Origin: Rappaport israeli
GTDB taxonomy: Bacteria; Pseudomonadota; Gammaproteobacteria; Cardiobacteriales; Cardiobacteriaceae
Assembly: GCF_001888055.1 (NCBI RefSeq)
Contig: NZ_LXHZ01000003.1
Location: forward strand, 1-64,000
Direction of reading: 5' to 3'
Length of the DNA stretch: 64,000 nt
Under the pieces are notes generated by a model, which was not told where the DNA came from, searched no databases, and was given only the letters and a program-made list of their open reading frames with translations. This document shows, piece after piece, positions 56,135 to 64,000 of the stretch. Made by a program: the position numbers and the translations under genes. Position 1 is the first letter of the stretch. Each line of letters starts with the position of its first letter.

Positions 56135-58579
56135 ATGGCTAAACATTTATTGATTGTCGAATCTCCAGCAAAGTCTAAAACGCTGGCTAAATATTTGGGT
56201 AAGGATTATGAAATTCTTGCCTCTTATGGGCACGTGCGCGATTTGATTCCGAAAAATGGCGCTGTGGAAACAGAAAATGATTTTGTAATGAATTACGCTG
56301 TGATTGAGCGCAATGCTAAACATGTCAATAGCATCGCAAAAACGCTTAAAGAGTGTGATGATTTATATTTAGCGACTGACCCTGATAGAGAAGGGGAGGC
56401 GATTTCGTGGCATTTGTATGAATTATTAAAAAATAAAGGCGCGCTAAAAGATAAGAAGGTTTATCGCGTGGTATTTCATGAGATTACTAAAAATGCGATT
56501 GAGCAAGCAGTGCAAAATCCGCGTGAGATTGCAATGGATTTGGTTAATGCGCAACAGGCGCGTCGCGCGTTAGATTATTTAGTAGGATTTAATTTATCGC
56601 CACTTTTATGGCGAAAGGTTAAACCTGGATTATCCGCTGGGCGAGTGCAAAGTCCTGCGCTTCGTATGATTGTTGAACGCGAGCGCGAGATAGAAGCTTT
56701 TGAGAGTGAAGAATATTGGAAAATATTAGCGCAACTTAGCCAAAACAATCACGATTTTCAAGCGCAATTAACTTATTATCAAGGCGAGAAAGTCAAGCAA
56801 TTTACCTTTGGCAATGAGCAGGACACGCAAGCTGCGATTGCGGTACTGAAAAAACAGGCTAATGGACGGTTAACCGTGATAGAGGTGGTGGCAAAAGACC
56901 GTGCTAGACATCCAGCACCGCCTTTTATCACCTCCACTTTGCAACAAGAAGCTGCGCGTAAATTGCGCTTTTCTGCCCAACGTACTATGCGCGTAGCGCA
57001 GCGTTTGTATGAGGAAGGTTATATTACTTATATGCGTACGGACTCGGTTAATTTGGCTAAAGAGGCGGTTAGTGCGTTACGTGATTTAATTGCTACACAA
57101 TACGGCAAGGATTATTTGCCAGAAAAAGAAAGAAGCTATCTAACCAAATCTAAAAATGCCCAAGAAGCGCATGAGGCGATTCGTCCAACAGATGCAACTG
57201 TAGAACCACAGGCATTAGCTGGATTGGGCGCAGATGAGCAGAAGCTCTATGATTTGGTGCGCAAGCGTGCGATTGCCTCACAAATGGCATCGGCGGTATT
57301 AGAGCAGGTGAGTATTGATTTTGAAGCTGGTGGGTTGGACAATCAATTCCGCGTGAGTGGTTCAACGATTAAATTCGCAGGCTTTATGAGCGTATATCTT
57401 GAAGATCAAGATGATGTCAGTGATGAGGTGCAGGCAATATTGCCTAAATTACAACAAGGCGATGTGGTTGCGTTAAACGATATTCTTGGAACGCAACATT
57501 TTACGCAACCGCCTCCGCGTTATACTGAAGCGAGTTTGATTAAATCCTTGGAAGAAAAAGGGATTGGGCGCCCTTCTACTTATGCAAGCATTATCAGTAC
57601 GTTGGTTAGTCGTGAATATGTAGAATTAGAGGCAAGACGCTTTACGCCGACTATCATTGGGAAGGTGGTTAATGATTTTCTCACCAATCATTTTGAGCGC
57701 TATGTGGACTATGATTTTACCGCTAAATTAGAAGATAATTTAGATGATGTGTCGCGTGGAGATTTAGAGTGGAAGCCACTATTGCGAGAGTTTTGGGATA
57801 ATTTTTCACAAAATATTGAGCAGAAGAAAGATATTTCCCGCGAAGAGGTGATGCAGGCACGTGATTTAGGCGTTGATAGCAAAACAGGTAAACCCGTTAG
57901 CGCGCGCTTTGGACGCTTTGGGCCGTTTGTGCAATTAGGCAGTAAAGAAGATGAGGAAAAGCCTAAATTTGCCAGCATTCCTGATGATTGGGATATGGAA
58001 ACAATTACGCTTGAACAGGCGATGGAATTGTTTAAATTGCCACGTAGTTTGGGGAAAAGTGAAGAAGGCGAGGAAATGACGACCAATATTGGGCGTTATG
58101 GTCCTTATTTGCGCTATGGTAAAAAGTATGCTGCTTTACCAAAAGACGAAGACCCGCTTACGATTACGCGTGAGCGCGCGCTGGCGTTGATTGAGGAGAA
58201 GCGCGAGGAAGAGCGCAAGAAATATATTAAAGAAATTCCTTATGGGGAGGCGCCACTTCAGGTATTAAATGGACGTTTTGGACCGTATGTAACAGATGGC
58301 AAAGTAAATGCTTCTATCCCTAAGGCAATTGAGCCTGAGGATTTAACGCTTGAGCAAGCGCTTGATTTGATTGAAAAATCAATTGCGCGAAAAGCAAAGC
58401 GAGGCATGGCGACAAAGGGGAAAAAAGACGCTAACGAAAAGAAAGCATCGGCGAAAAAAACCACCAGTAAAAAGACCGCTGCTAAAAAATCGACTGCCAG
58501 TAAGGCTAAAGCAAGTACTAAATCTAAGTCATCAACCGCTAAGAATTCAACCGCTAAGAAAAAGAGTAGTGAACAATGA
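56135..58579 (+). CDS. topA: DNA topoisomerase I with histone-like lysine/alanine tail
   Basis: Relaxes negative supercoils. The 814-residue protein has a Toprim domain (about 1-140, LLIVESPAKSKTLAKYLG, TDPDREGEA acidic triad) and the type IA core with GYITYMRTDSV, the active-site tyrosine being in that motif. Two repeat-type C-terminal modules (RFGRFGPFVQLG, NIGRYGPYLRYG, GRFGPYVTDG) follow. No CxxC zinc ribbons as in E. coli TopA are seen. Instead the last 70 residues are a Lys/Ala/Ser/Thr tail resembling histone H1. The stop overlaps the marR start (ATGA). Confidence 0.97.
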   Translation: MAKHLLIVESPAKSKTLAKYLGKDYEILASYGHVRDLIPKNGAVETENDFVMNYAVIERNAKHVNSIAKTLKECDDLYLATDPDREGEAISWHLYELLKNKGALKDKKVYRVVFHEITKNAIEQAVQNPREIAMDLVNAQQARRALDYLVGFNLSPLLWRKVKPGLSAGRVQSPALRMIVEREREIEAFESEEYWKILAQLSQNNHDFQAQLTYYQGEKVKQFTFGNEQDTQAAIAVLKKQANGRLTVIEVVAKDRARHPAPPFITSTLQQEAARKLRFSAQRTMRVAQRLYEEGYITYMRTDSVNLAKEAVSALRDLIATQYGKDYLPEKERSYLTKSKNAQEAHEAIRPTDATVEPQALAGLGADEQKLYDLVRKRAIASQMASAVLEQVSIDFEAGGLDNQFRVSGSTIKFAGFMSVYLEDQDDVSDEVQAILPKLQQGDVVALNDILGTQHFTQPPPRYTEASLIKSLEEKGIGRPSTYASIISTLVSREYVELEARRFTPTIIGKVVNDFLTNHFERYVDYDFTAKLEDNLDDVSRGDLEWKPLLREFWDNFSQNIEQKKDISREEVMQARDLGVDSKTGKPVSARFGRFGPFVQLGSKEDEEKPKFASIPDDWDMETITLEQAMELFKLPRSLGKSEEGEEMTTNIGRYGPYLRYGKKYAALPKDEDPLTITRERALALIEEKREEERKKYIKEIPYGEAPLQVLNGRFGPYVTDGKVNASIPKAIEPEDLTLEQALDLIEKSIARKAKRGMATKGKKDANEKKASAKKTTSKKTAAKKSTASKAKASTKSKSSTAKNSTAKKKSSEQ

Positions 58580-59019
58580 GTGAACAGAAATTAGACGATT
58601 TGCGTTATGGATTTGCATTTTTAATGCATGATACAACCCGCCTTATGAATCGTTATTACGACCGACGGGTGAAAATTCATGGGATTACGCGTACGCAGTG
58701 GACTTTGTTGACTTATCTTTCGCGCTATGAGGGAATTAGTCAAACAAAATTGGCAGAATATATGGATTTGGCGCCTATGACGTTAACGCGACAAATCGAT
58801 AAATTAGAGCAAGATGGCTTGTTAGACCGTCGTCAGGATAGTCGCGATAGGCGAACCAATCTAATTTTCTTAACAGAAAAAAGCCAGCTGTTAATGAAAA
58901 ATATGCATAAAATCGCAAGTGAGGCAAAAGAGGCTGGGTTATGTGATTTTAGTGAGCAGGAGCGCGAGCAGTTTCGTGAATATTTAGTACGCATGCGGCG
59001 TAATATGGCAAGCGCATAA
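58576..59019 (+). CDS. MarR-family transcription regulator
   Basis: The 147-residue winged-helix protein has the MarR core (ITRTQWTLLTYLSRYEGISQTKLAEYMDLAPMTLTRQIDKLEQDGLLDRRQDSRDRRTNLIFLTEK, about 34-100) and flanking dimerisation helices. The ligand and targets are unknown. Its start overlaps the topA stop, so it is co-translated with it. It may respond to a phenolic or oxidative signal as many MarR proteins do, but nothing in the window shows which. Confidence 0.88.
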   Translation: MSEQKLDDLRYGFAFLMHDTTRLMNRYYDRRVKIHGITRTQWTLLTYLSRYEGISQTKLAEYMDLAPMTLTRQIDKLEQDGLLDRRQDSRDRRTNLIFLTEKSQLLMKNMHKIASEAKEAGLCDFSEQEREQFREYLVRMRRNMASA

Positions 59020-59040
59020 AGCTTTGCGACTTATTCTAAG

Positions 59041-59078
59041 GCGCTTATTCACTTTGCTGGATAAGCGCTAAATTTTTA
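59041..59078 (+). terminator. terminator after the marR-type gene
   Basis: Stem GCGCTTAT/ATAAGCGC (8 bp) with a 12-base loop, followed by AAATTTTTAT. It probably ends the LysM-dprA-smg-topA-marR transcript. Confidence 0.65.
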
Positions 59079-59194
59079 TCTGTAATTTCTGCAATAGGGT
59101 AGGCGATTTTTTGCAAACAAAGGAGAGATGAAAACCAAACCAATGAGATAAAAATGAAAGAGAGGTTTTTTGGGGTTAGAAGAGGGCGGCAGGG

Positions 59195-59572
59195 TTGATA
59201 AAACAAATATCTAAGAAAAAATGGCGGACTATAGCAAGTCTTTGGTTGGTGGCGGTGGTGGTGATGTGTTTACTGCCTATGAGTCAGGTGGCGCCAATAT
59301 CAAAAGAGCTGGCAGGGGGTATGGCGGTGGATAAGTGGGCGCATTTTGGGATTTATTGTATTGCGGCAATATTATGGCGGTTGGCAGGATGTTGTCTGTG
59401 GCGAGTGTTGCTGTTTTTATCCCTGATGGGTTGGGGGGTGGAGTGGGCGCAGGGGTTGACGACTTGGCGTAGTGCGCAGTGGGCAGATGGTGTGGCGAAT
59501 ATGTTAGGGGTGGGTTTGGGGTGTATGATGGTTGCGCTTATCCGTTGGGTTGGTTTTTTTACCAAAAGTTAA
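59195..59572 (+). CDS. VanZ-like membrane protein
   Basis: Membrane protein of about 125 residues with four hydrophobic segments (about 13-28, 45-65, 68-85 and 100-120). The VanZ-like pattern is DKWAHFGIYCIAAILWRL and GWGVEWAQGLTTWRSAQWADGVANMLGVGLG. VanZ relatives are linked to teicoplanin resistance in enterococci, but most bacterial members have no known role. The start is taken as TTG 59195 because no ATG lies before the first helix, so the start is uncertain. Confidence 0.75.
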   Translation: MIKQISKKKWRTIASLWLVAVVVMCLLPMSQVAPISKELAGGMAVDKWAHFGIYCIAAILWRLAGCCLWRVLLFLSLMGWGVEWAQGLTTWRSAQWADGVANMLGVGLGCMMVALIRWVGFFTKS

Positions 59573-59644
59573 GAGATAATGTGAGTTTTGATGGGGCAGG
59601 GGTAGTTTCTAGACCGCTAAAGCTATTTTAATTTAGGAGAGATT

Positions 59645-60118
59645 ATGGATGATTTTTATCGCGCATCGCGTACCAATTTAGAGAAAGTAGGAGACGGGGC
59701 GGTAAGTGAGTCGGTGGTAAAGGTATTATCGACAAGTAGTTCTTGGGCGCGTTTCAATGCGGTGATTAATTCTATAAATTTGGTCTTTACATTATTTTAT
59801 GTCGCCATGATTCTTTTGAATCTGTTTTCTTCTGAAGTTTCATTGCAAGGGCGTTTGGCGAATGTTTTAATTGATGGATGGTGGGGGGTGGTGTCGATAG
59901 TGATTTATTGGTTTTTTGCTAAATCTATGAGTGATTATGCAACTTTGACTAAGCGTTTGTTGGTGAGTCGACAGGTGGAGGCAGATGTGGCGCAATGTTT
60001 TGCCCATAGTTCGACGTTTATTAAGACGCTGGAAATAACCTTGTTATTGTTTATCGGGGTTTTTGTTTTGGGTTTGATGACAGCGGTTATTTTGCCGATG
60101 TATATGTTGTTTAGATAA
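59645..60118 (+). CDS. small membrane protein of unknown function, first of a pair
   Basis: Unrecognised 157-residue protein. A polar N-terminus of about 33 residues is followed by helices at about 40-60, 72-95 and 125-150. AGGAGA precedes the ATG. The gene for a similar small membrane protein begins 10 bases downstream. The pair shares the pattern W-x-R followed by two helices, a short charged loop and a last helix, so they may form a complex or derive from duplication. They weakly recall DUF5362-type proteins, but I cannot assign a family. Confidence 0.6.
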   Translation: MDDFYRASRTNLEKVGDGAVSESVVKVLSTSSSWARFNAVINSINLVFTLFYVAMILLNLFSSEVSLQGRLANVLIDGWWGVVSIVIYWFFAKSMSDYATLTKRLLVSRQVEADVAQCFAHSSTFIKTLEITLLLFIGVFVLGLMTAVILPMYMLFR

Positions 60119-60128
60119 GGAGGCTTAG

Positions 60129-60497
60129 ATGAATGCGTTAATTATGGCACAACTGCCGAAGGCGATTTTCTGGAGTCGTTTGACATCGATTTTCTTTTTG
60201 GTGATGGCGATTGTTTTAGTTTTATATACCATTATTATTGTTATTTTTGCCAATGGGGTCTTTTCAATAGTCAGTTTGCTTGGTGTGGCAGTGATGGGGG
60301 GATTTTTTTGGTTGTTTCGCGCGTATCAATTGGCATGTCAACAGTTATTGGCACAACCAACAAGCGCGCATTTAGAGCATGCTGTGCGTCGGCAGACGTT
60401 GATTATTAAGGTATTTGGTATGATTGCATTGTTTGTGATTGTGTTGATTGTGGTGGGGATAGCGCTAGCGATAACTGGTAGCATATATTTTCTCTAG
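60129..60497 (+). CDS. small membrane protein of unknown function, second of a pair
   Basis: Unrecognised 122-residue protein with hydrophobic segments at about 18-38, 42-62 and 92-120 and a polar loop (AYQLACQQLLAQPTSAHLEHAVRRQ) between. AAGGAGG precedes the ATG, 10 bases after the first gene, so the two are co-transcribed. A terminator shared with ppc follows. Topology resembles its neighbour's; function is unknown. Confidence 0.6.
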   Translation: MNALIMAQLPKAIFWSRLTSIFFLVMAIVLVLYTIIIVIFANGVFSIVSLLGVAVMGGFFWLFRAYQLACQQLLAQPTSAHLEHAVRRQTLIIKVFGMIALFVIVLIVVGIALAITGSIYFL

Positions 60498-60534
60498 TTC
60501 AAACTGATTGGATTGTATAACGTTAGAATAACCT

Positions 60535-60566
60535 AACCCCGTTATATTAAATAACGGGGTTTTTTA
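60535..60566. terminator. terminator between the membrane pair and ppc
   Basis: An 11-bp perfect stem AACCCCGTTAT/ATAACGGGGTT with a 5-base loop and a T run on the + side. It lies between convergent genes. Confidence 0.88.
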
Positions 60567-60597
60567 ATGATTGATTTTTGCTTAATTGGGAGAGGGT

Positions 60598-63372
60598 TTA
60601 GCCTGTGTTGCGTAGTCCAGCAGCTAGGGCGTTGATGCTGCGAATGAGCGGGTCTTCTACGCTAATCTCTTGCGTATCGTTAGAGGTTTTCTCACGACGG
60701 GCGCGCTTGAGTAATTCAATTTGAATGTAGTTGATGGGGTCGAGATAGGCGTTGCGCCATTCGAGTGAGTTGGCAAGTTCGGTTTGGGTGGAGAGAAGTT
60801 GGGTTTGTTGTAAAAGGGTGTTGAGGTTTTCTTGAGTGAGGCGATGCTCTTTTAAAATGGTTTGTAAGATATTATCGCGCAACTGTGGGTCGTCGCATAA
60901 TTGGCTGTAGGCTTGGGCAATGCTGGTTTCTGATTTGGTAAATGCCATTTCAATATTGCTGATAAAGACTTTGAAAAAAGACCAATGCTGGTTCATCTCT
61001 TGTAGTAGGGTTTGTTGGCTTGGGGTTAGGCTAGATAAAGCGCTACCAACGCCATACCACGCAGGAAGGGTAAACCGCGCCAGCGACCAACCAAAGACCC
61101 AAGGAATGGCGCGGATGGTGGATTTGCTGGGGAGTCCTTTTTTGCGGTGTGCTGGGCGTGAGCCGATATTAAGGAGGGAAATTTCTTGTACGGGCGTGGC
61201 TTGAGAATAAAATTGATAAAAGCCTTCGGTGTGGTCGGTGAGTGCGCGGTAGCTTTGTTCGCCAGCTTGGGCGAGTTGGGCAAAAAGGGTTTCATATTGT
61301 GGCAGTTGCGCAGGTTGGGCTACAAAGCGACTTGAGCTGGCTTTGAGTGCGCCAGTAATGCCCATGGTGAGTTCAAATACGGCGGTATCGGCGTTGGCGT
61401 ATTTGGCATAGAGTACTTCGCCTTGCTCGGTAAATTTGATTTGTCCGTGTAATGTGCCAGCAGGTTGGGCGGCAATGGCTGCATGAGTTGAGCCCCCACC
61501 GCGACTCACTGAGCCACCGCGACCGTGAAAGAGACGGGTTTTGATGCCAAATTGATGAGCGATTTGGGTGATGATTTGTTGGGCTTTGTAGAGTTGCCAC
61601 GCGGAGGTGATGATGCCACCATCTTTGGAGGAGTCGGAGTAGCCAAGCATAATTTCTTGGGTATCGTTATCTTGGTTGAGAAGTTGGCGATAGAGGGCGT
61701 TGTTAAGTAGGGCAGGGAGGATATGTTCGATTTGTTTTAAATCTTCGATGGTTTCAAAAAGTGGTGCGACAGGAAGGGCGGCGCTGAGTTGTCCTTGCTC
61801 ATCTAGGGTGCTTAGCCCTGCAAAACGCATGAGGAAGAGCACTTCAAGGAGCTGGCTGGCGTTATTGGTCATGGAGATAATGTAGCTACCGAAGGTGCGC
61901 ACTCCGACAAGTTGGCGCAGTTTGGCAATGGTGCGCATTAGGGCGAGTTGCTCTTTGGTTTGCTCGCTTAGCTCAGCGTCATATAGAAGCGGTGCGCCAC
62001 GGGTGCTGAGGAGTTTGGTCAGCCAGTATTGGCGTTGGGTTTCATCAAGGTTTTGATAATCAGGAAGATTGGGGGCGTGAGCGAATATATCAGCGATTAC
62101 CTCGCTGTGATAGCTGGATTCTTGGCGGATGTCTAACGCGGCTAGATGAAAACCACAGGTTTTAACCAGACGAATGAGGTCAAGCAGAGCGCCGTTGGCG
62201 TGGGTTTCGTCGTGTTGATGAACGCTTTGGTAGATGAGTTGTAGGTCTTCTAAGAAGTCCTCAGGGCTTGCGTAGGCATGCTGATGGGCGCTGTGTTCGC
62301 CTTGATGTTGGATTAGGGTGTTGGTGGCTTTAACTTTGGCCAAAATGATAGAGAGTAATCGGCGGTAAGGTTCGTTTTGATAGTCTTTGGGATTGTAGGT
62401 AAAGATATCTTCATCAAGCTGGCGGTAGTGGTTGATGCGTTGATAAATGGCTGAATCAATATTAACGATGGTATCGCTATGGATAAGGGTTTGGCGTAGT
62501 TTTTCTAAGCATTGTTGATAGTGATTTAAAACGGTATCGGCATGCATGAGCACCGCTTGTTCGGTTGTTTGATGGGTAACGTAGGGGTTGCCGTCTCTAT
62601 CTCCCCCAATCCAAGAGCCAAAAGTTAGAAAGGTAGGGAGGTTTAAAGATTGTAATTCAGGGTAGGTGTCGGCAATGGCGCGCTCAAGATTGCGATAAAT
62701 TTGCGGAATGGCGCTAAATAAACTGACGTTAAAATAATGTAGTCCGTTATTAATTTCATCATATACCAAAGGTTTACGGGTGCGCACTTCATCTGATGAC
62801 CATAATAAATCGATGGTTTGAGCAATGGCTTGTTTGGCTTGTTGGTAGGCAGGGCTATCTTCTGGATGTTGGTTGAGCTGTTGATTTTGACGAAAGAGGG
62901 ATTGTAGGTTATTCATGGTGGTGCGACGGCGCGCTTCGGTGGGATGTGCGGTAAATACGGGGGTAATGTGTAATTGTTCGAGCAGTTCTTGCATTTGCTC
63001 TGGGCTAATTTCTCTTGCGCGACAGTCTTGTAGGGTGCGACGAAATGAGCCTTCCCAGCAAATACCGTTTTGCTGGCGTTGGGTGTGTCGTTGTTCGCTT
63101 AAAGCGCTTTCTTCGCAAAGATTGGCGAGGGAGAAATAAATAGAAAACCCACGAATGACGTTTTTAAGAGTTTGATTATCTAGCGAGGCGATAAGCTCAA
63201 TTAAGGATTGTTTGTGTTGGGCGTTGGGTTTGCGCCGTTCTTGGATAAAACCTTGGCGTAGGGTCTCGATGGTTTGTAGGGTGTTTTCACCCGCTTGGCG
63301 AGAAATTGCATCTCCTAATAATGCGCCCATTAAACGAATGCGATCTCTTAATAAGTCATGATGAATTGTCAT
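60598..63372 (-). CDS. ppc: phosphoenolpyruvate carboxylase
   Basis: Carboxylates PEP to oxaloacetate to refill the TCA cycle. The 924-residue protein has the full family length. It shows the catalytic histidine in PVFTAHPTEARRR (near residue 138), WIGGDRDGNPYV, GYSDSSKDGGI, the second histidine and glycine loop in FHGRGGSVSRGGG, and the C-terminal RNTG needed for activity. It is alone on its transcript and divergent from a malic enzyme gene, placing two enzymes of the C3/C4 node side by side. Confidence 0.98.
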   Translation of the reverse strand: MTIHHDLLRDRIRLMGALLGDAISRQAGENTLQTIETLRQGFIQERRKPNAQHKQSLIELIASLDNQTLKNVIRGFSIYFSLANLCEESALSEQRHTQRQQNGICWEGSFRRTLQDCRAREISPEQMQELLEQLHITPVFTAHPTEARRRTTMNNLQSLFRQNQQLNQHPEDSPAYQQAKQAIAQTIDLLWSSDEVRTRKPLVYDEINNGLHYFNVSLFSAIPQIYRNLERAIADTYPELQSLNLPTFLTFGSWIGGDRDGNPYVTHQTTEQAVLMHADTVLNHYQQCLEKLRQTLIHSDTIVNIDSAIYQRINHYRQLDEDIFTYNPKDYQNEPYRRLLSIILAKVKATNTLIQHQGEHSAHQHAYASPEDFLEDLQLIYQSVHQHDETHANGALLDLIRLVKTCGFHLAALDIRQESSYHSEVIADIFAHAPNLPDYQNLDETQRQYWLTKLLSTRGAPLLYDAELSEQTKEQLALMRTIAKLRQLVGVRTFGSYIISMTNNASQLLEVLFLMRFAGLSTLDEQGQLSAALPVAPLFETIEDLKQIEHILPALLNNALYRQLLNQDNDTQEIMLGYSDSSKDGGIITSAWQLYKAQQIITQIAHQFGIKTRLFHGRGGSVSRGGGSTHAAIAAQPAGTLHGQIKFTEQGEVLYAKYANADTAVFELTMGITGALKASSSRFVAQPAQLPQYETLFAQLAQAGEQSYRALTDHTEGFYQFYSQATPVQEISLLNIGSRPAHRKKGLPSKSTIRAIPWVFGWSLARFTLPAWYGVGSALSSLTPSQQTLLQEMNQHWSFFKVFISNIEMAFTKSETSIAQAYSQLCDDPQLRDNILQTILKEHRLTQENLNTLLQQTQLLSTQTELANSLEWRNAYLDPINYIQIELLKRARREKTSNDTQEISVEDPLIRSINALAAGLRNTG

Positions 63373-63615
63373 AATATTGCCCTTTTTAAAAACGTTTAGC
63401 CTACGCGGGTTTTTGTTGCGCGATAAGCGCTATAAAATACGCACAAATGCATTAATTGCAAGTATAAAAAATATCTCCTTGAGGGATTGTTTGCAAAATA
63501 TAGAGTTGGATTAAATTCTTTCGTGAGTGTGGTGAAGTTTCTGTTAAAATCGCGCCTTATGTTGTCTTTGAATTAAATCAGAAATCATGGCATTTAAGTT
63601 GTCAAGGAAATCAGT

Positions 63616-64000
63616 ATGAGTGACGATACTTTTAAAGAGGAAGCCCTACGTTATCATAGTTATCCGACGGCGGGGAAATTAGCAGTAATCCCTACAAAAA
63701 CCTTAGCCAATCAACGTGATTTATCTTTAGCCTATTCCCCTGGTGTGGCTTATGCCTGTCAGGCGATTGAACAAGACCCGTTGCAAGCTGATTATCTTAC
63801 CGCGCGAGGGAATTTGGTGGCGGTGATTTCTAATGGTACGGCGGTATTGGGTTTGGGCAATATCGGTGCGCTGGCAAGCAAACCAGTTATGGAAGGCAAA
63901 GGGGTATTATTTAAAAAGTTTGCGGGTATTGATGTATTTGACCTTGAAATTAAAGAAGAAAATGTCGATAAGATTGTTGAAACCATCGCAAGTCTTGAGC
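63616..64000 (+). CDS. maeB: malic enzyme (NADP-type, partial)
   Basis: Decarboxylates malate to pyruvate. Only the first 128 residues are in the window. They show [13 protein letters not shown], the malic N-terminal domain block [13 protein letters not shown], and [43 protein letters not shown], all typical of MaeB-type enzymes. The usual MaeB C-terminal phosphotransacetylase-like part would lie beyond the window. AAGGAAA precedes ATG 63616. It is divergent from ppc across 243 bases. Confidence 0.93.
   Translation, partial: MSDDTFKEEALRYHSYPTAGKLAVIPTKTLANQRDLSLAYSPGVAYACQAIEQDPLQADYLTARGNLVAVISNGTAVLGLGNIGALASKPVMEGKGVLFKKFAGIDVFDLEIKEENVDKIVETIASLE

Overview
The window is ordinary chromosome from a gammaproteobacterium of low to moderate GC. 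It is very likely from a small-genome, host-associated lineage such as Cardiobacteriales (Suttonella / Cardiobacterium / Dichelobacter type). This placement is inferred from gene order (def-fmt-rsmB-DUF4390-ntrY-ntrX beside LysM-dprA-smg-topA), from the mix of gene families, and from a short mobile repeat that resembles neisserial Correia-type elements. No database search was possible.

Region 1 (11-13487) is the S10-spc-alpha ribosomal protein cluster, all on +: rpsJ, rplCDWB, rpsS, rplV, rpsC, rplP, rpmC, rpsQ, rplNXE, rpsNH, rplFR, rpsE, rpmD, rplO, secY, rpsMKD, rpoA, rplQ, closed by a strong terminator. The rpmJ position after secY holds only a decayed remnant, followed by a good promoter for the alpha operon. 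A terminator-like hairpin sits between rpsJ and rplC.

Region 2 (13590-19100) holds an ectC (ectoine synthase) pseudogene split by a 108-bp Correia-like MITE, a fused PTS fructose transporter (fruA) divergent from a DeoR regulator with palindromic sites between them, and nagA-nagB. Region 3 (19200-30200) holds xseA, an unusual J-like/TM/pilin-like protein, sdhCDAB with a previously easy-to-miss SDHAF4-like (DUF1674) gene upstream, ygfZ, a conserved protein of unknown role, zapG, a META-domain lipoprotein and a DUF805-like membrane protein.

Region 4 (30300-45800) holds a DUF819 transporter, hemF-thiN, a YihY-type membrane protein, uspA, an HEXXH protein, a FkpA/Mip-type isomerase, mscL, an aminotransferase overlapping holC, pdxK, the translation cluster thrS-infC-rpmI-rplT (infC starting at AUA), proB, obgE, rpmA and rplU. 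Region 5 (46200-64000) holds ntrX-ntrY-DUF4390-rsmB-fmt-def on -, then LysM-dprA-smg-topA-marR on +, small membrane proteins, ppc on -, and the start of a malic enzyme gene on +.

About seventeen single-base frameshifts lie in otherwise well-conserved genes, many of them essential (rplR, thrS, obgE, fmt). Most sit in short homopolymers. The simplest reading is uncorrected sequencing or assembly error, so each broken gene below is described as the gene it would be after repair. From about 17 kb to 53 kb the + strand is rich in G over C whichever strand is coding, which suggests replication-linked strand skew with + as the leading strand.
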